Made by a program: the position numbers and the translations under genes. Below, in pieces: positions 6,373 through 12,071 of a stretch of DNA of 12,851 nucleotides (the first letter of the stretch is position 1; every line of letters starts with the position of its first letter). The notes under the pieces are model-generated. The model did no database searches. It saw nothing but the letters and a program-made list of their open reading frames with translations, and was not told where the DNA came from. Origin of the DNA: an uncultured Ruminococcus sp. (lineage in GTDB: Bacteria > Bacillota > Clostridia > Oscillospirales > Ruminococcaceae). Location of the stretch: positions 1-12,851 of the forward strand of contig CALCRR010000132.1 in the NCBI GenBank assembly GCA_937894495.1. Direction: 5' to 3'.

Positions 6373-7869
6373 ATGATAGAATTTCAGAATGTAGATTTTG
6401 CATATACCTCAGTCAATGCAGAAGGTAAAACAATACACGAAAACGGAATCAGCGGTCTTGACCTTTCTATCCGTGATGGTGAGTTTGTGGTGCTGACAGG
6501 CGGCTCAGGCTGTGGAAAGACAACGATCACCCGTCTGATAAACGGTCTGATCCCCCATTATTACAGCGGTGAACTGCACGGCAGTATCACCATTGACGGG
6601 AAAAGCGTCCCCGATACGCCGATCTATGAAACAGCGAAGCGTGTGGGAAGTGTCTTTCAGAATCCACGCTCACAGTTTTTCAATGTCAATACGACCGATG
6701 AGATAGCATTTGCTGCTGAGAACCAGTGCCGTGAGCCTGTGGAAATATCTAAAGCGATAACCGAAACCGCAGCATCAATGCACATAGAAAAATTACTTGA
6801 CCGTAGTATATTTGAGCTTTCGGGCGGAGAAAAACAGATCATCGCCTGCGCAGGTGTCAGCGTGCTTTCGCCCGACATTATCGTTCTTGATGAACCGTCC
6901 TCCAATCTTGACAGCGGTGCGATCGAAAAGCTGAAAATAATACTCTCGGATTGGAAGTCGCAGGGCAAAACAATTGTTATCGCAGAGCACAGGCTGTATT
7001 TCCTGCGTGAGCTTGCGGACAGATTGTTGATACTCAAAGACGGCAGGATCGTAAGAGAACTGAATGCTTCTCAGATAAAAGCTCTGACATTTGCCGATAC
7101 GGAACAAATCGGGATACGTCCGCTGTCGCTATTGGACATACGTTATTCTTATGGAAGAGCATCGGGACGGAATGAAACGCTCACGCTTGAAAGCTTCATA
7201 TTCACCTACAAGGACGGCAAGCACGGTATCAATATCCCGAAACTTGAACTGCCGTCAGGCGGTGTCATTGCGATCATAGGTCATAATGGGGCAGGCAAAA
7301 GCACCCTTGCAAGAAACATCTGCGGTCTTGAACACAAATGCAAGGGTGTGATGAAACTGGGCGGCAAAGCACTCAAAGCAAAAGATCGCCTGAAACAGTG
7401 CTATATGATAATGCAGGACGTGAATCATCAGCTTTTTACCGAGAGTGTCAGGGACGAGGTGATGCTGAGCATGACGGACAAATTGCTGACCGATGAGCAG
7501 AAAGTGCAGAAAGCAGACGAAATTCTGAAAAGTCTTGACCTTCTTGAATACGCTGATACTCACCCTATGGCACTGTCGGGCGGTCAGAAGCAGCGCACAG
7601 CTATCGCTTCGGGCATCGCATCGAGCAAGCCTGTTATTATCTTTGACGAACCGACCAGCGGTCTTGACCTTGCACATATGAAACAGGTCGCAGGCGAGAT
7701 ATTAAAATTGCGTGACATGGGCAAGACGGTCATTATAGTAACACATGACCTTGAATTTATACTTTCCTGCTGCGATCATATTGTAAGACTGGAACAAGGA
7801 CAGGTGGTTGAGGATCATGCGTTGGATAAAGATACTTGTAACAGGCTGCAGAAATTTTTCTGTAAATGA
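6373..7869 (+). CDS. Fused double ATPase of the ECF transporter (EcfA-EcfA')
   Basis: This 498-residue protein has two complete ATP-binding cassettes in one chain. Domain 1: Walker A GGSGCGKTT (43-51), Q-loop VFQNP, signature LSGGEKQ (from 149), Walker B IIVLDEP (169-175). Domain 2 starts near residue 275: Walker A GHNGAGKST (303-311), Q-loop IMQDVNHQLFTESV, signature LSGGQKQR (from 401), Walker B VIIFDEP (421-427), then the H-loop in VTHDLEF. QNPRSQFF in domain 1 and the Q-loop segment of domain 2 resemble the Q-helix that contacts EcfT. Single-chain double ATPases are common in dedicated ECF modules, whereas the housekeeping EcfA1/EcfA2 are separate genes. The start is 8 bases after the T-component stop, with AGGTGA as a modest ribosome site. 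It is the last gene of the operon and is soluble, at the inner membrane face. Confidence 0.93.
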   Translation: MIEFQNVDFAYTSVNAEGKTIHENGISGLDLSIRDGEFVVLTGGSGCGKTTITRLINGLIPHYYSGELHGSITIDGKSVPDTPIYETAKRVGSVFQNPRSQFFNVNTTDEIAFAAENQCREPVEISKAITETAASMHIEKLLDRSIFELSGGEKQIIACAGVSVLSPDIIVLDEPSSNLDSGAIEKLKIILSDWKSQGKTIVIAEHRLYFLRELADRLLILKDGRIVRELNASQIKALTFADTEQIGIRPLSLLDIRYSYGRASGRNETLTLESFIFTYKDGKHGINIPKLELPSGGVIAIIGHNGAGKSTLARNICGLEHKCKGVMKLGGKALKAKDRLKQCYMIMQDVNHQLFTESVRDEVMLSMTDKLLTDEQKVQKADEILKSLDLLEYADTHPMALSGGQKQRTAIASGIASSKPVIIFDEPTSGLDLAHMKQVAGEILKLRDMGKTVIIVTHDLEFILSCCDHIVRLEQGQVVEDHALDKDTCNRLQKFFCK

Positions 7870-8206
7870 TATATGTACCGATAGCCCGTAGTCTATTGGC
7901 GCACTCTGTTTCCGTTCCACATAAGTCCAAATCCGCATTTTGGAGCATACCACAATCAACAGATACCCTAACGGAACTGAATTACTAACCGCAAGCTCTC
8001 GGAAACGCCCTACAAGCATTTCTGATGGCTTTACCTTTCAGCGGTTAGTTTTCCGCACAGAGCCTGTGTCCTCGACTCCGCAAGCTCGGACGGAGCTATG
8101 GGCTTTTCCGTTCGCCAGACGGTTAAGCTGAGGTCGGCTCGGCAATACCGTGACGGAGTTCATACTCACGCACACAGCGGTAAAAGGTATAAGCTGACAT
8201 ATCCAT
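7870..8206. other. Gene-free stretch with many short inverted repeats
   Basis: No convincing gene lies here on either strand; frames of 60-100 codons exist but lack ribosome sites and family motifs. ACTAACCGC (near 7983-7991) is repeated in inverse as GCGGTTAGT (near 8040-8048). Between 8040 and 8125 there are consecutive small hairpins: GCGG/CCGC, CACAG/CTGTG, CTCCG/CGGAG and CCGT/ACGG. One 19-base piece (8101-8119) recurs in inverted orientation at 11217-11235 with one mismatch. It may be the remnant of a mobile element or a structured RNA; I cannot name it. Confidence 0.45.
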
Positions 8207-8311
8207 GCGGAACAAATCTTGGTCATCAAAAACGGCAGGATCGAAGAACAAGGAACATATCATGAACTTTTACAGAAGAACGGCGTATTTTCGGCTATGG
8301 TATCTGCATAG
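8207..8311 (+). pseudogene. C-terminal fragment of an ABC half-transporter ATPase
   Basis: The reading AEQILVIKNGRIEEQGTYHE, followed by LLQKNGVFSAMV and a TAG at 8309-8311, is the typical end of an exporter-type ABC ATPase just after the H-loop: the (A/D)-x-I-x-V-(I/L)-K-(D/N)-G-x-I-x-E-x-G-x-H-x-x-L-L pattern. Upstream the frame stops at 8195-8197, and no Walker or signature motif precedes it, so only about 34 codons remain of a protein that should have ~580. It is not a copy of either half transporter in this window, whose ends differ (one reads MKDGNIIAADRHENLL, the other VIKDGQIAESGDHEQLM). A third ABC exporter gene was therefore once here. The junction is near 8200. Confidence 0.75.
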
Positions 8312-8344
8312 GTGAGGTACGCTGTTGCCTTAAAAGAACAACAA

Positions 8345-8390
8345 AAGCTCCGAAGCGCAGTTTGAAATGCGCTCGGAGCTTGTTTTGTTT
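8345..8390. terminator. Strong bidirectional terminator
   Basis: AAGCTCCGA (8345-8353) pairs with TCGGAGCTT (8373-8381), and GCGCA (8355-8359) pairs with TGCGC (8368-8372), with a single bulged A at 8354 and an 8-base loop. T-rich sequence (TTGTTTTGTTT) follows on the plus strand, and AAGAACAACAAA on the left gives U-rich RNA on the minus strand. It lies between converging units, the plus-strand operon (or the exporter fragment) and the minus-strand importer remnant, and would stop both. Confidence 0.8.
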
Positions 8391-8403
8391 CGTAAGTATC
8401 GAG

Positions 8404-8494
8404 TTACTTCAATTTGATAGCAGCCACATCAACGTGATTCGGAATGCTGTTAAAGGTGTATGAAGTGACCTTATCACTGTTGTATACAGCATAC
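8404..8494 (-). pseudogene. Possible C-terminal fragment of an unknown gene
   Basis: Beyond the end of the minus-strand ATPase gene, another minus frame stays open to a TAA at 8404-8406 and reads NEYAVYNSDKVTSYTFNSIP, then NHVDVAAIKLK. The composition is protein-like (alternating strands, Asn-rich) and could be the end of a secreted or surface protein. It overlaps the ATPase end in a different frame and has no start of its own. It may be only a chance frame. Confidence 0.2.
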
Positions 8495-9256
8495 TCATTT
8501 CTGTAATTGCCGTTTGTATTCGGCAGCCCTTACAAGCTCTTTTGAATAGTCCTCTTTGAAATCAAGAAAACTGCTCGGGTGTTCGAGCGTTTCGATGATT
8601 TTTCCGAAACGCATTACATATATCCTGTCAGCCATATACATAGCCGTATCAAGATCGTGGGTGATGATAAGAAAACCGATATGCAGTTTCTTTTGCAGTT
8701 CCTTCAGCATTGATAATATCTGCTGTCTCAGTGTGACATCAAGACCGCTGAACGATTCATCGAATATGATGTACTGCGGCTCTGCGGCAAGCGCACGGGC
8801 GATACACAGTCTTTTCAGCTGACCGCCCGAAAGCTCTGATACTTTGCTTTTCAGTCTGTCTCTCGGGAAATGCACCATGTCTGTCAGTTCCGATATTCGC
8901 CGCTGTCTTTGCAGCTTACCCATTTTCAGAAGCAGCGTGAGCGGCTCGTCAAGCACCTGTCCGGCTGTCTGGTGAGGGTCGAGAGAGCTTGCAGCATCCT
9001 GCATTACAAGCTGTACACATCTGCGGTATTCCTTTGCCTTTTGTGCTGTAAGCTCTGTTTCGCCGAGCAATATCCTGCCCGAATCGGGGCGTTCGATATA
9101 TGATAACATTCGTGCAAGGGTGCTTTTACCGCTGCCGCTTTCGCCTACTATCACCGTGACAGAATCATCGGCTATCATAATTGATACGTCATCGACCGCC
9201 TTTTGTCTGCTGTTCTTTGTCCGATATATTTTTGTTACATTTTCCGCATTCAACAT
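8495..9256 (-). CDS. Nik/Opp/Dpp-type ABC importer ATPase (NikE/DppF-like)
   Basis: This 253-residue ATPase has Walker A GESGSGKST (38-46), Q-loop VMQDAASSLDPHQT (85-98), signature LSGGQLKR (142-149), Walker B YIIFDES (Glu167) and H-loop His200. The Q-loop region with S-L-D-P is characteristic of the second ATPase of peptide/nickel importers. The family often carries a C-terminal extension with Cys residues or an oligopeptide-type tail; here it is short (YSKELVRAAEYKRQLQK). The start ATG at 9256 follows GGAGG by 5 bases and overlaps the end of the upstream ATPase by 7 bases, so the two were one operon. It is full length with no missing residues. However, the operon has lost its binding protein and one permease, so the gene is probably a relic or depends on permeases elsewhere. 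The substrate (nickel, metallophore or peptide) cannot be told. Confidence 0.88.
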   Translation of the reverse strand: MLNAENVTKIYRTKNSRQKAVDDVSIMIADDSVTVIVGESGSGKSTLARMLSYIERPDSGRILLGETELTAQKAKEYRRCVQLVMQDAASSLDPHQTAGQVLDEPLTLLLKMGKLQRQRRISELTDMVHFPRDRLKSKVSELSGGQLKRLCIARALAAEPQYIIFDESFSGLDVTLRQQILSMLKELQKKLHIGFLIITHDLDTAMYMADRIYVMRFGKIIETLEHPSSFLDFKEDYSKELVRAAEYKRQLQK

Positions 9257-10032
9257 ATATCCTCCCGAAAGAGCAGACTTGCTTCCGCAAGTTGTTTTGT
9301 GTAGTCCTGCCGAGGATTTTTGAACACATTGAGCGTTTTGCCCTGCTCGATGATACTGCCCGACTTCATGACAGCAACTTTATCGCAAAGCCTCGCCGCT
9401 ACGCCGAAATCATGGGTAACGATCATCATTGACATTCCCTCTTTCCTCATACGTTCAAGCTCGCCGAGTATCATGTATTCGCTTGCGGCATCAACAGCGG
9501 TGGTACATTCGTCTGCAATAATAAGCTCAGGGCTTTGCAGTATTGTGACAGCTATCATCACACGTTGTAACATACCGCCCGAAAGCTCATCGGGATAGCT
9601 GTTCATTATCTTCTTCATATCTGTGAGATTGACGCTTTTCAGGGCGCTGTCAAGTCGTTCGTAAAACTCCTGTTTTGACTTTCTGCATTTCAGTTCAAAG
9701 CCCATTTCTATCTGTCTGCCCAAGCGTATCATCGACGCAAATGCCGTCATGGGATTCTGTGTTATCATGATGATCTGCCGTCCACGGTAGCCCTTTGGAA
9801 TCTTTACATTTCTGCCGAGTATCTCCTGTTCTTTCCATTTGATACTGCCGTTCACTCTGAACACACGGCTGTTGAGCAGCTTCATGACCGACTTGCTTGT
9901 CAAACTTTTGCCGCTGCCGCTCTCGCCTATCAGACCAAGAGTTTCACCCTTGCCGACCTCAAAGCTGATACCCTTTACGAGCTGTTCCTTTGTGGAGCGA
10001 GCCGTTATTTCAAGACCGTTTACTTTCAGCAT
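9250..10032 (-). CDS. Nik/Opp/Dpp-type ABC importer ATPase (NikD/DppD-like)
   Basis: This 260-residue ATPase starts at the ATG whose first base is 10032, preceded by GAGGGAGGG; a longer in-frame version reaching 10101 would run into the permease gene and is rejected. Motifs: Walker A GESGSGKS (36-43), Q-loop MITQNPMTAF (88-97), signature LSGGMLQR (150-157), Walker B LIIADE (170-175) and H-loop His207. Walker A ends S-L-T and the signature is L-S-G-G-M-x-Q-R, both usual for the first ATPase of peptide/nickel importers. It lies one base after the permease stop and overlaps the next ATPase. It is intact in sequence. The terminator at 10676-10710 and the truncated permease upstream leave no visible promoter on the minus strand, so expression is doubtful. 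Confidence 0.88.
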   Translation of the reverse strand: MLKVNGLEITARSTKEQLVKGISFEVGKGETLGLIGESGSGKSLTSKSVMKLLNSRVFRVNGSIKWKEQEILGRNVKIPKGYRGRQIIMITQNPMTAFASMIRLGRQIEMGFELKCRKSKQEFYERLDSALKSVNLTDMKKIMNSYPDELSGGMLQRVMIAVTILQSPELIIADECTTAVDAASEYMILGELERMRKEGMSMMIVTHDFGVAARLCDKVAVMKSGSIIEQGKTLNVFKNPRQDYTKQLAEASLLFREDIC

Positions 10033-10033
10033 A

Positions 10034-10573
10034 TCAGCCCTCCCTCGGGTCGCAGATGTCACGCAGGGCTTCACCGAACAGATTGAAGCCTGCCGCCGCA
10101 AACAAAATACAAAGCCCCGGATACAGTATCAGTTCGGGGTGGCTGAATATCAGCTTATTTGCATTTACGAGCATAGCACCCCATTCCGCAGTACCCGTTT
10201 CAAGCCCCAGCCCGAGAAAAGCATAGCTCGATATCATGATGATAACTCCCGAAAGCCCCGTGCTGTAAAGCACCAGCAGATGTGGAAAGATATTTGGGAT
10301 AATATGCTTCATGATTATGCGAATTTCCGAACACCCCGACATTCGACAGGTGATGATATATGGTTTTGACTTCTCACGCAGTACATAAGTCTGCACCACT
10401 TGTGCATTCCACACCCACATGGCGATTACTATTGATACAACTATGCTGAGAGCCTTTGACTCAAAAAGCCCCACAAGCGTCATCGCCACAAGAAACGGCG
10501 GCAGTGCCATGAAGATATTCGATATGATAACGAAGGCTTTATCAATGACACCGCCGATATATGCGCATCCCAA
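10034..10573 (-). pseudogene. 5'-truncated NikC/DppC-like permease
   Basis: About 179 residues remain of a protein that is normally 270-300. What remains is clear: an EAA coupling loop (CRMSGCSEIRIIMKHIIPNI, residues 76-95), then the conserved AFLGLGLETGTAEWGAML (118-134), and an ending in AAGFNLFGEALRDICDPREG, all hallmarks of NikC/DppC permeases. The first membrane helix and the conserved GTDxLGRDxxSR region before it are missing. The frame opens right after a TGA at 10582-10580, inside what should be the second helix (YIGGVIDKAF). No ribosome site precedes it. The N-terminal third has thus been lost through a rearrangement near 10575-10580. The NikB-type permease and the binding protein that usually precede it are also absent. 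Confidence 0.85.
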
Positions 10574-10675
10574 ATACCGTCAAATATCGTAAAAACATAT
10601 CTGGCGGCAGAGATGTAGCCTAATTTGGCATTGAACAATTTCGGTCAACTGATAAGAATAACAGAAATCAAAAAC

Positions 10676-10710
10676 AACAGGAGCGCTGCTTTTTTAGCAA
10701 CGCTCCTGTT
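10676..10710 (-). terminator. Rho-independent terminator of the 70-residue gene
   Basis: AACAGGAGCG (10676-10685) pairs perfectly with CGCTCCTGTT (10701-10710). A further TGC/GCA pair inside encloses a T-rich loop, and GTTTTTGATT follows on the minus strand. It sits 4 bases after the stop of the small minus-strand gene, and it would block read-through into the importer remnant. Confidence 0.85.
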
Positions 10711-10713
10711 CGC

Positions 10714-10926
10714 TTATACGTCCTCATCACTGTACTCGTCAAGCCCGTGAATCAGTTGAATGTATACGCACTCCACTCTGTCATGCTCCTCGCCGTCCGT
10801 TGACATCATAAGTTCAAGAAAATATGCCTTATCTTCTTCGTAATCCGTCCAGACCTCACGCTTGCCGTTGCAGACGGTAGTGACCTTGTGTGATCTCGGC
10901 ATAGCCAATTCGGGTATTTTCAACAT
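10714..10926 (-). CDS. Small hypothetical protein (70 aa), probably from a conjugative element
   Basis: The ATG with first base at 10926 follows GGAGG by 8 bases; the longer TTG start at 10941 overlaps that ribosome site and is rejected. The protein begins MLKIPELAMPRSHKVTTVCN, contains GKREVWTDYEEDKAYFLELM and ends in an acidic tail, DEYSDEDV. It has a possible beta-hairpin (KVTTVCNGKREVWTD) followed by a helix. I have an impression of similar small proteins in conjugative transposons of gut Firmicutes but cannot name a family. The neighbourhood supports that origin: the mobile-element-like C-terminal tail lies just upstream on the same strand. It has its own promoter candidate and terminator, so it looks like a complete single-gene unit. 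Confidence 0.65.
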   Translation of the reverse strand: MLKIPELAMPRSHKVTTVCNGKREVWTDYEEDKAYFLELMMSTDGEEHDRVECVYIQLIHGLDEYSDEDV

Positions 10927-10953
10927 AGCTGATACCTCCAAATTTTTATTGTA

Positions 10954-10981
10954 GATATAGTATATACCATAATGATGTCAG
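10954..10981 (-). promoter_or_regulatory. Promoter candidate for the 70-residue gene
   Basis: On the minus strand, CTGACA (10981-10976, 5 of 6 matches) and TATATC (10959-10954, 4 of 6) are separated by 16 bases, about 28 bases before the start codon. It is plausible but not strong; the region is AT-rich and offers other -10 choices. Confidence 0.45.
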
Positions 10982-11063
10982 AGTCCAGTATATCTAAATA
11001 ATTGTAATAATTCTTGTGCAGGGCGCAGCAATACCGCAAAAATCCTCGGTGCAATGCGCTATA

Positions 11064-11144
11064 TTATTCCAGATCATTCCGTTTTCGCTTCTGCTCTCCA
11101 CGGCTCTGTTCCTGCCGCAGATACTCCTCGATCGTTCTCTGAGC
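11064..11144 (-). pseudogene. C-terminal tail of a mobile-element protein, left inverted copy
   Basis: The minus-strand frame reads AQRTIEEYLRQEQSRGEQKR, then KRNDLE and a TAA at 11066-11064. It is a charged helical tail rich in Gln, Arg and Lys, such as ends many relaxase or mobilisation proteins; the parent protein is not identified. A homologous tail is encoded by the right arm on the other strand, so this is a real coding remnant and not a chance frame. The rest of the gene is missing. Confidence 0.5.
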
Positions 11145-11196
11145 ATCTGCGGCAGGAACAGAGCCGAGATCAGCAGAAAAGAAAGAAACGGAATGA
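11074..11196. repeat. Long inverted repeat (near-perfect 123-base hairpin)
   Basis: The core arms 11101-11122 and 11145-11166 are perfect 22-bp inverted repeats around a 22-base loop. TTCTGCT (11089-11095) matches AGCAGAA (11172-11178), and TCATTCCGTTT (11074-11084) matches AAACGGAATGA (11186-11196), with small asymmetric gaps between. There is no T-run, so it is not a terminator. Both arms code for the same tail peptide, which explains the symmetry as an inverted duplication. Confidence 0.92.
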
Positions 11197-11206
11197 CCTT
11201 GAATGA
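11141..11206 (+). pseudogene. C-terminal tail of a mobile-element protein, right inverted copy
   Basis: The plus-strand frame reads EHLRQEQSRDQQKRKKRNDL, then E and a TGA at 11204-11206. It matches the left copy (EYLRQEQSRGEQKR-KRNDLE) except for a few substitutions and one extra residue. Two diverged copies of the same gene end therefore face each other head to head. Upstream of residue EH the frames are unrelated, so the homology breaks in the loop. Confidence 0.5.
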
Positions 11207-11212
11207 GAATAG

Positions 11213-11431
11213 GCTCTCTGGCGAACGGTAAAGCCACTAAGAGCCGTCTGTGACGATTATTGTGAAAAGTTACCCATTGAAAAAGAAAGACAGCACAAAG
11301 AGTATTCTCTATGCCATAACGATCCTAATGAAGCCCTGAAAAATGCTAATCCACAAGCAGATCTCAGGGCTTATTCCTTTACGGCATTCATGCTTTGTAA
11401 AAGTTCAATGCCGCCTAATTATCAAACATAG
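11213..11431 (+). pseudogene. Possible gene remnant, unrecognised
   Basis: This frame stays open from 11213 to a TAG at 11429-11431, partly overlapping the end of the minus-strand tetR gene. It contains CDDYCEKLPIEKERQHKEYS, then LCHNDPNEALKNANPQADLR, which has protein-like composition. There is no start codon with a ribosome site, and the preceding stops are at 11204 and 11210. It could be a fragment of the same mobile element; the call is weak. Confidence 0.25.
11331..11372. terminator. Hairpin between remnants and tetR, weak terminator candidate
   Basis: AAGCCCTGA (11331-11339) pairs with TCAGGGCTT (11364-11372), and TGCT/AGCA pairs inside a symmetric 4x4 internal loop. A second smaller stem, CGGCATT/AATGCCG (11382-11388, 11407-11413), lies directly after the tetR stop. 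Neither has a good T-run on either strand, so termination of the minus-strand tetR here is only possible. Confidence 0.35.
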
Positions 11432-11945
11432 TTAGTGTAAACTTGGTAAGCTCTATTGCAAGCTCATGCGGTGTCTCCGCAAATCCTCGCTCCGCCCAAT
11501 CTAAAATGCAGTTGAAGATGATTCCATTCCACGCAATGATACGCAGTCTGATACTCTCATCAAAAGATTCGACGCTGCGGTTTATTTCGTTAAGTATCTG
11601 CATACCCATTCCGGCTTTCAGGATAAGCGGTATCTTGTCCTTGTAGTGGTAGGCTGCCTGCAATATGATCTCCCAGTTCGTGCCGATGTCAACACCGATT
11701 GCGATACGTACATCTTCGGCAACATGCTTGATGTCATCTTCCAGCACATCGGTCACAAGGTAAAAATTCTTGTAAAAGCCGCCCCTTGAAACTCCTGCCG
11801 CCTTTGTCAGCTCGCTGACGGTGATCTCGCTTATATCTTTTCGTTCAAGCAGACCGTAGAGCGCTTCACGAAGACAGTCAACGATGAGCTGATGTGAGCG
11901 CTCGTTTGCTTTTTGAAGGTTCCTCATCTTCTTTTCATTCGGCAT
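11415..11945 (-). CDS. TetR/AcrR-family transcriptional regulator
   Basis: This 176-residue protein reads from an ATG with first base at 11945, 10 bases after AAGGAG; a TTG two codons earlier is closer to that site (4 bases) and is less likely. The DNA-binding domain covers residues about 16-65: LREALYGLLERKDISEITVS, then ELTKAAGVSRGGFYKNFYLV, with the usual G-V-S-x-G-x-F-Y-x-x-F recognition helix. The C-terminal half is helical and ends KFTLTMFDN; it is like the C-terminal domains of small Firmicute TetR proteins related to DhaS/YsiA-size regulators, but without a known ligand. It is transcribed away from the membrane gene at 12072 from a shared promoter region, the common arrangement for a TetR repressor and its target. 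It is unrelated in detail to the regulator at 940. Confidence 0.9.
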   Translation of the reverse strand: MPNEKKMRNLQKANERSHQLIVDCLREALYGLLERKDISEITVSELTKAAGVSRGGFYKNFYLVTDVLEDDIKHVAEDVRIAIGVDIGTNWEIILQAAYHYKDKIPLILKAGMGMQILNEINRSVESFDESIRLRIIAWNGIIFNCILDWAERGFAETPHELAIELTKFTLTMFDN

Positions 11946-11947
11946 AA

Positions 11948-12036
11948 ACAAATGTCTCCTTTCTGTTCACTCTGATTTGAAATCTATTGACGAAACAGCA
12001 TAAATACATTATACTATAAGTGTGGACATTTGTCAA
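11948..12036. promoter_or_regulatory. Divergent promoters with overlapping -10 boxes and operator candidates
   Basis: Minus strand: TTGACA (12036-12031), 17 bases, TATAAT (12013-12008), a perfect consensus promoter for tetR. Plus strand: TTGACG (11987-11992), 17 bases, TATACT (12010-12015), driving the membrane gene. The two -10 boxes overlap, so only one polymerase can open the DNA at a time. GACATTTGTC (12025-12034) overlaps the tetR -35 box and the start of the plus transcript. Its inverse, ACAAATGTC, recurs at 11948-11956 at the tetR ribosome site and start. These are good TetR operator candidates. Confidence 0.8.
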
Positions 12037-12071
12037 TGCTGAATTTGCTTTTTTTGAGCGAGGTGGTATCA

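Noticed and set aside
7702..8229. Two minus-strand frames of 105 and 63 codons (7702-8019 and 8038-8229) as genes
   Set aside because: The first lies partly antisense to the double ATPase; neither has a ribosome site or a recognisable domain. They seemed vaguely familiar as gut-Firmicute anonymous sequence, but that is not evidence of a protein.
9839..10369. 176-codon plus-strand frame
   Set aside because: It is antisense to the importer ATPase and permease, whose minus-strand motifs are unmistakable.
11074..11196. Interpretation of the long hairpin as a terminator, integron attC site or CRISPR-like repeat
   Set aside because: There is no T-run, no repeated unit with spacers and no attC core-site pattern; the symmetry is explained by two coding arms in inverse orientation.
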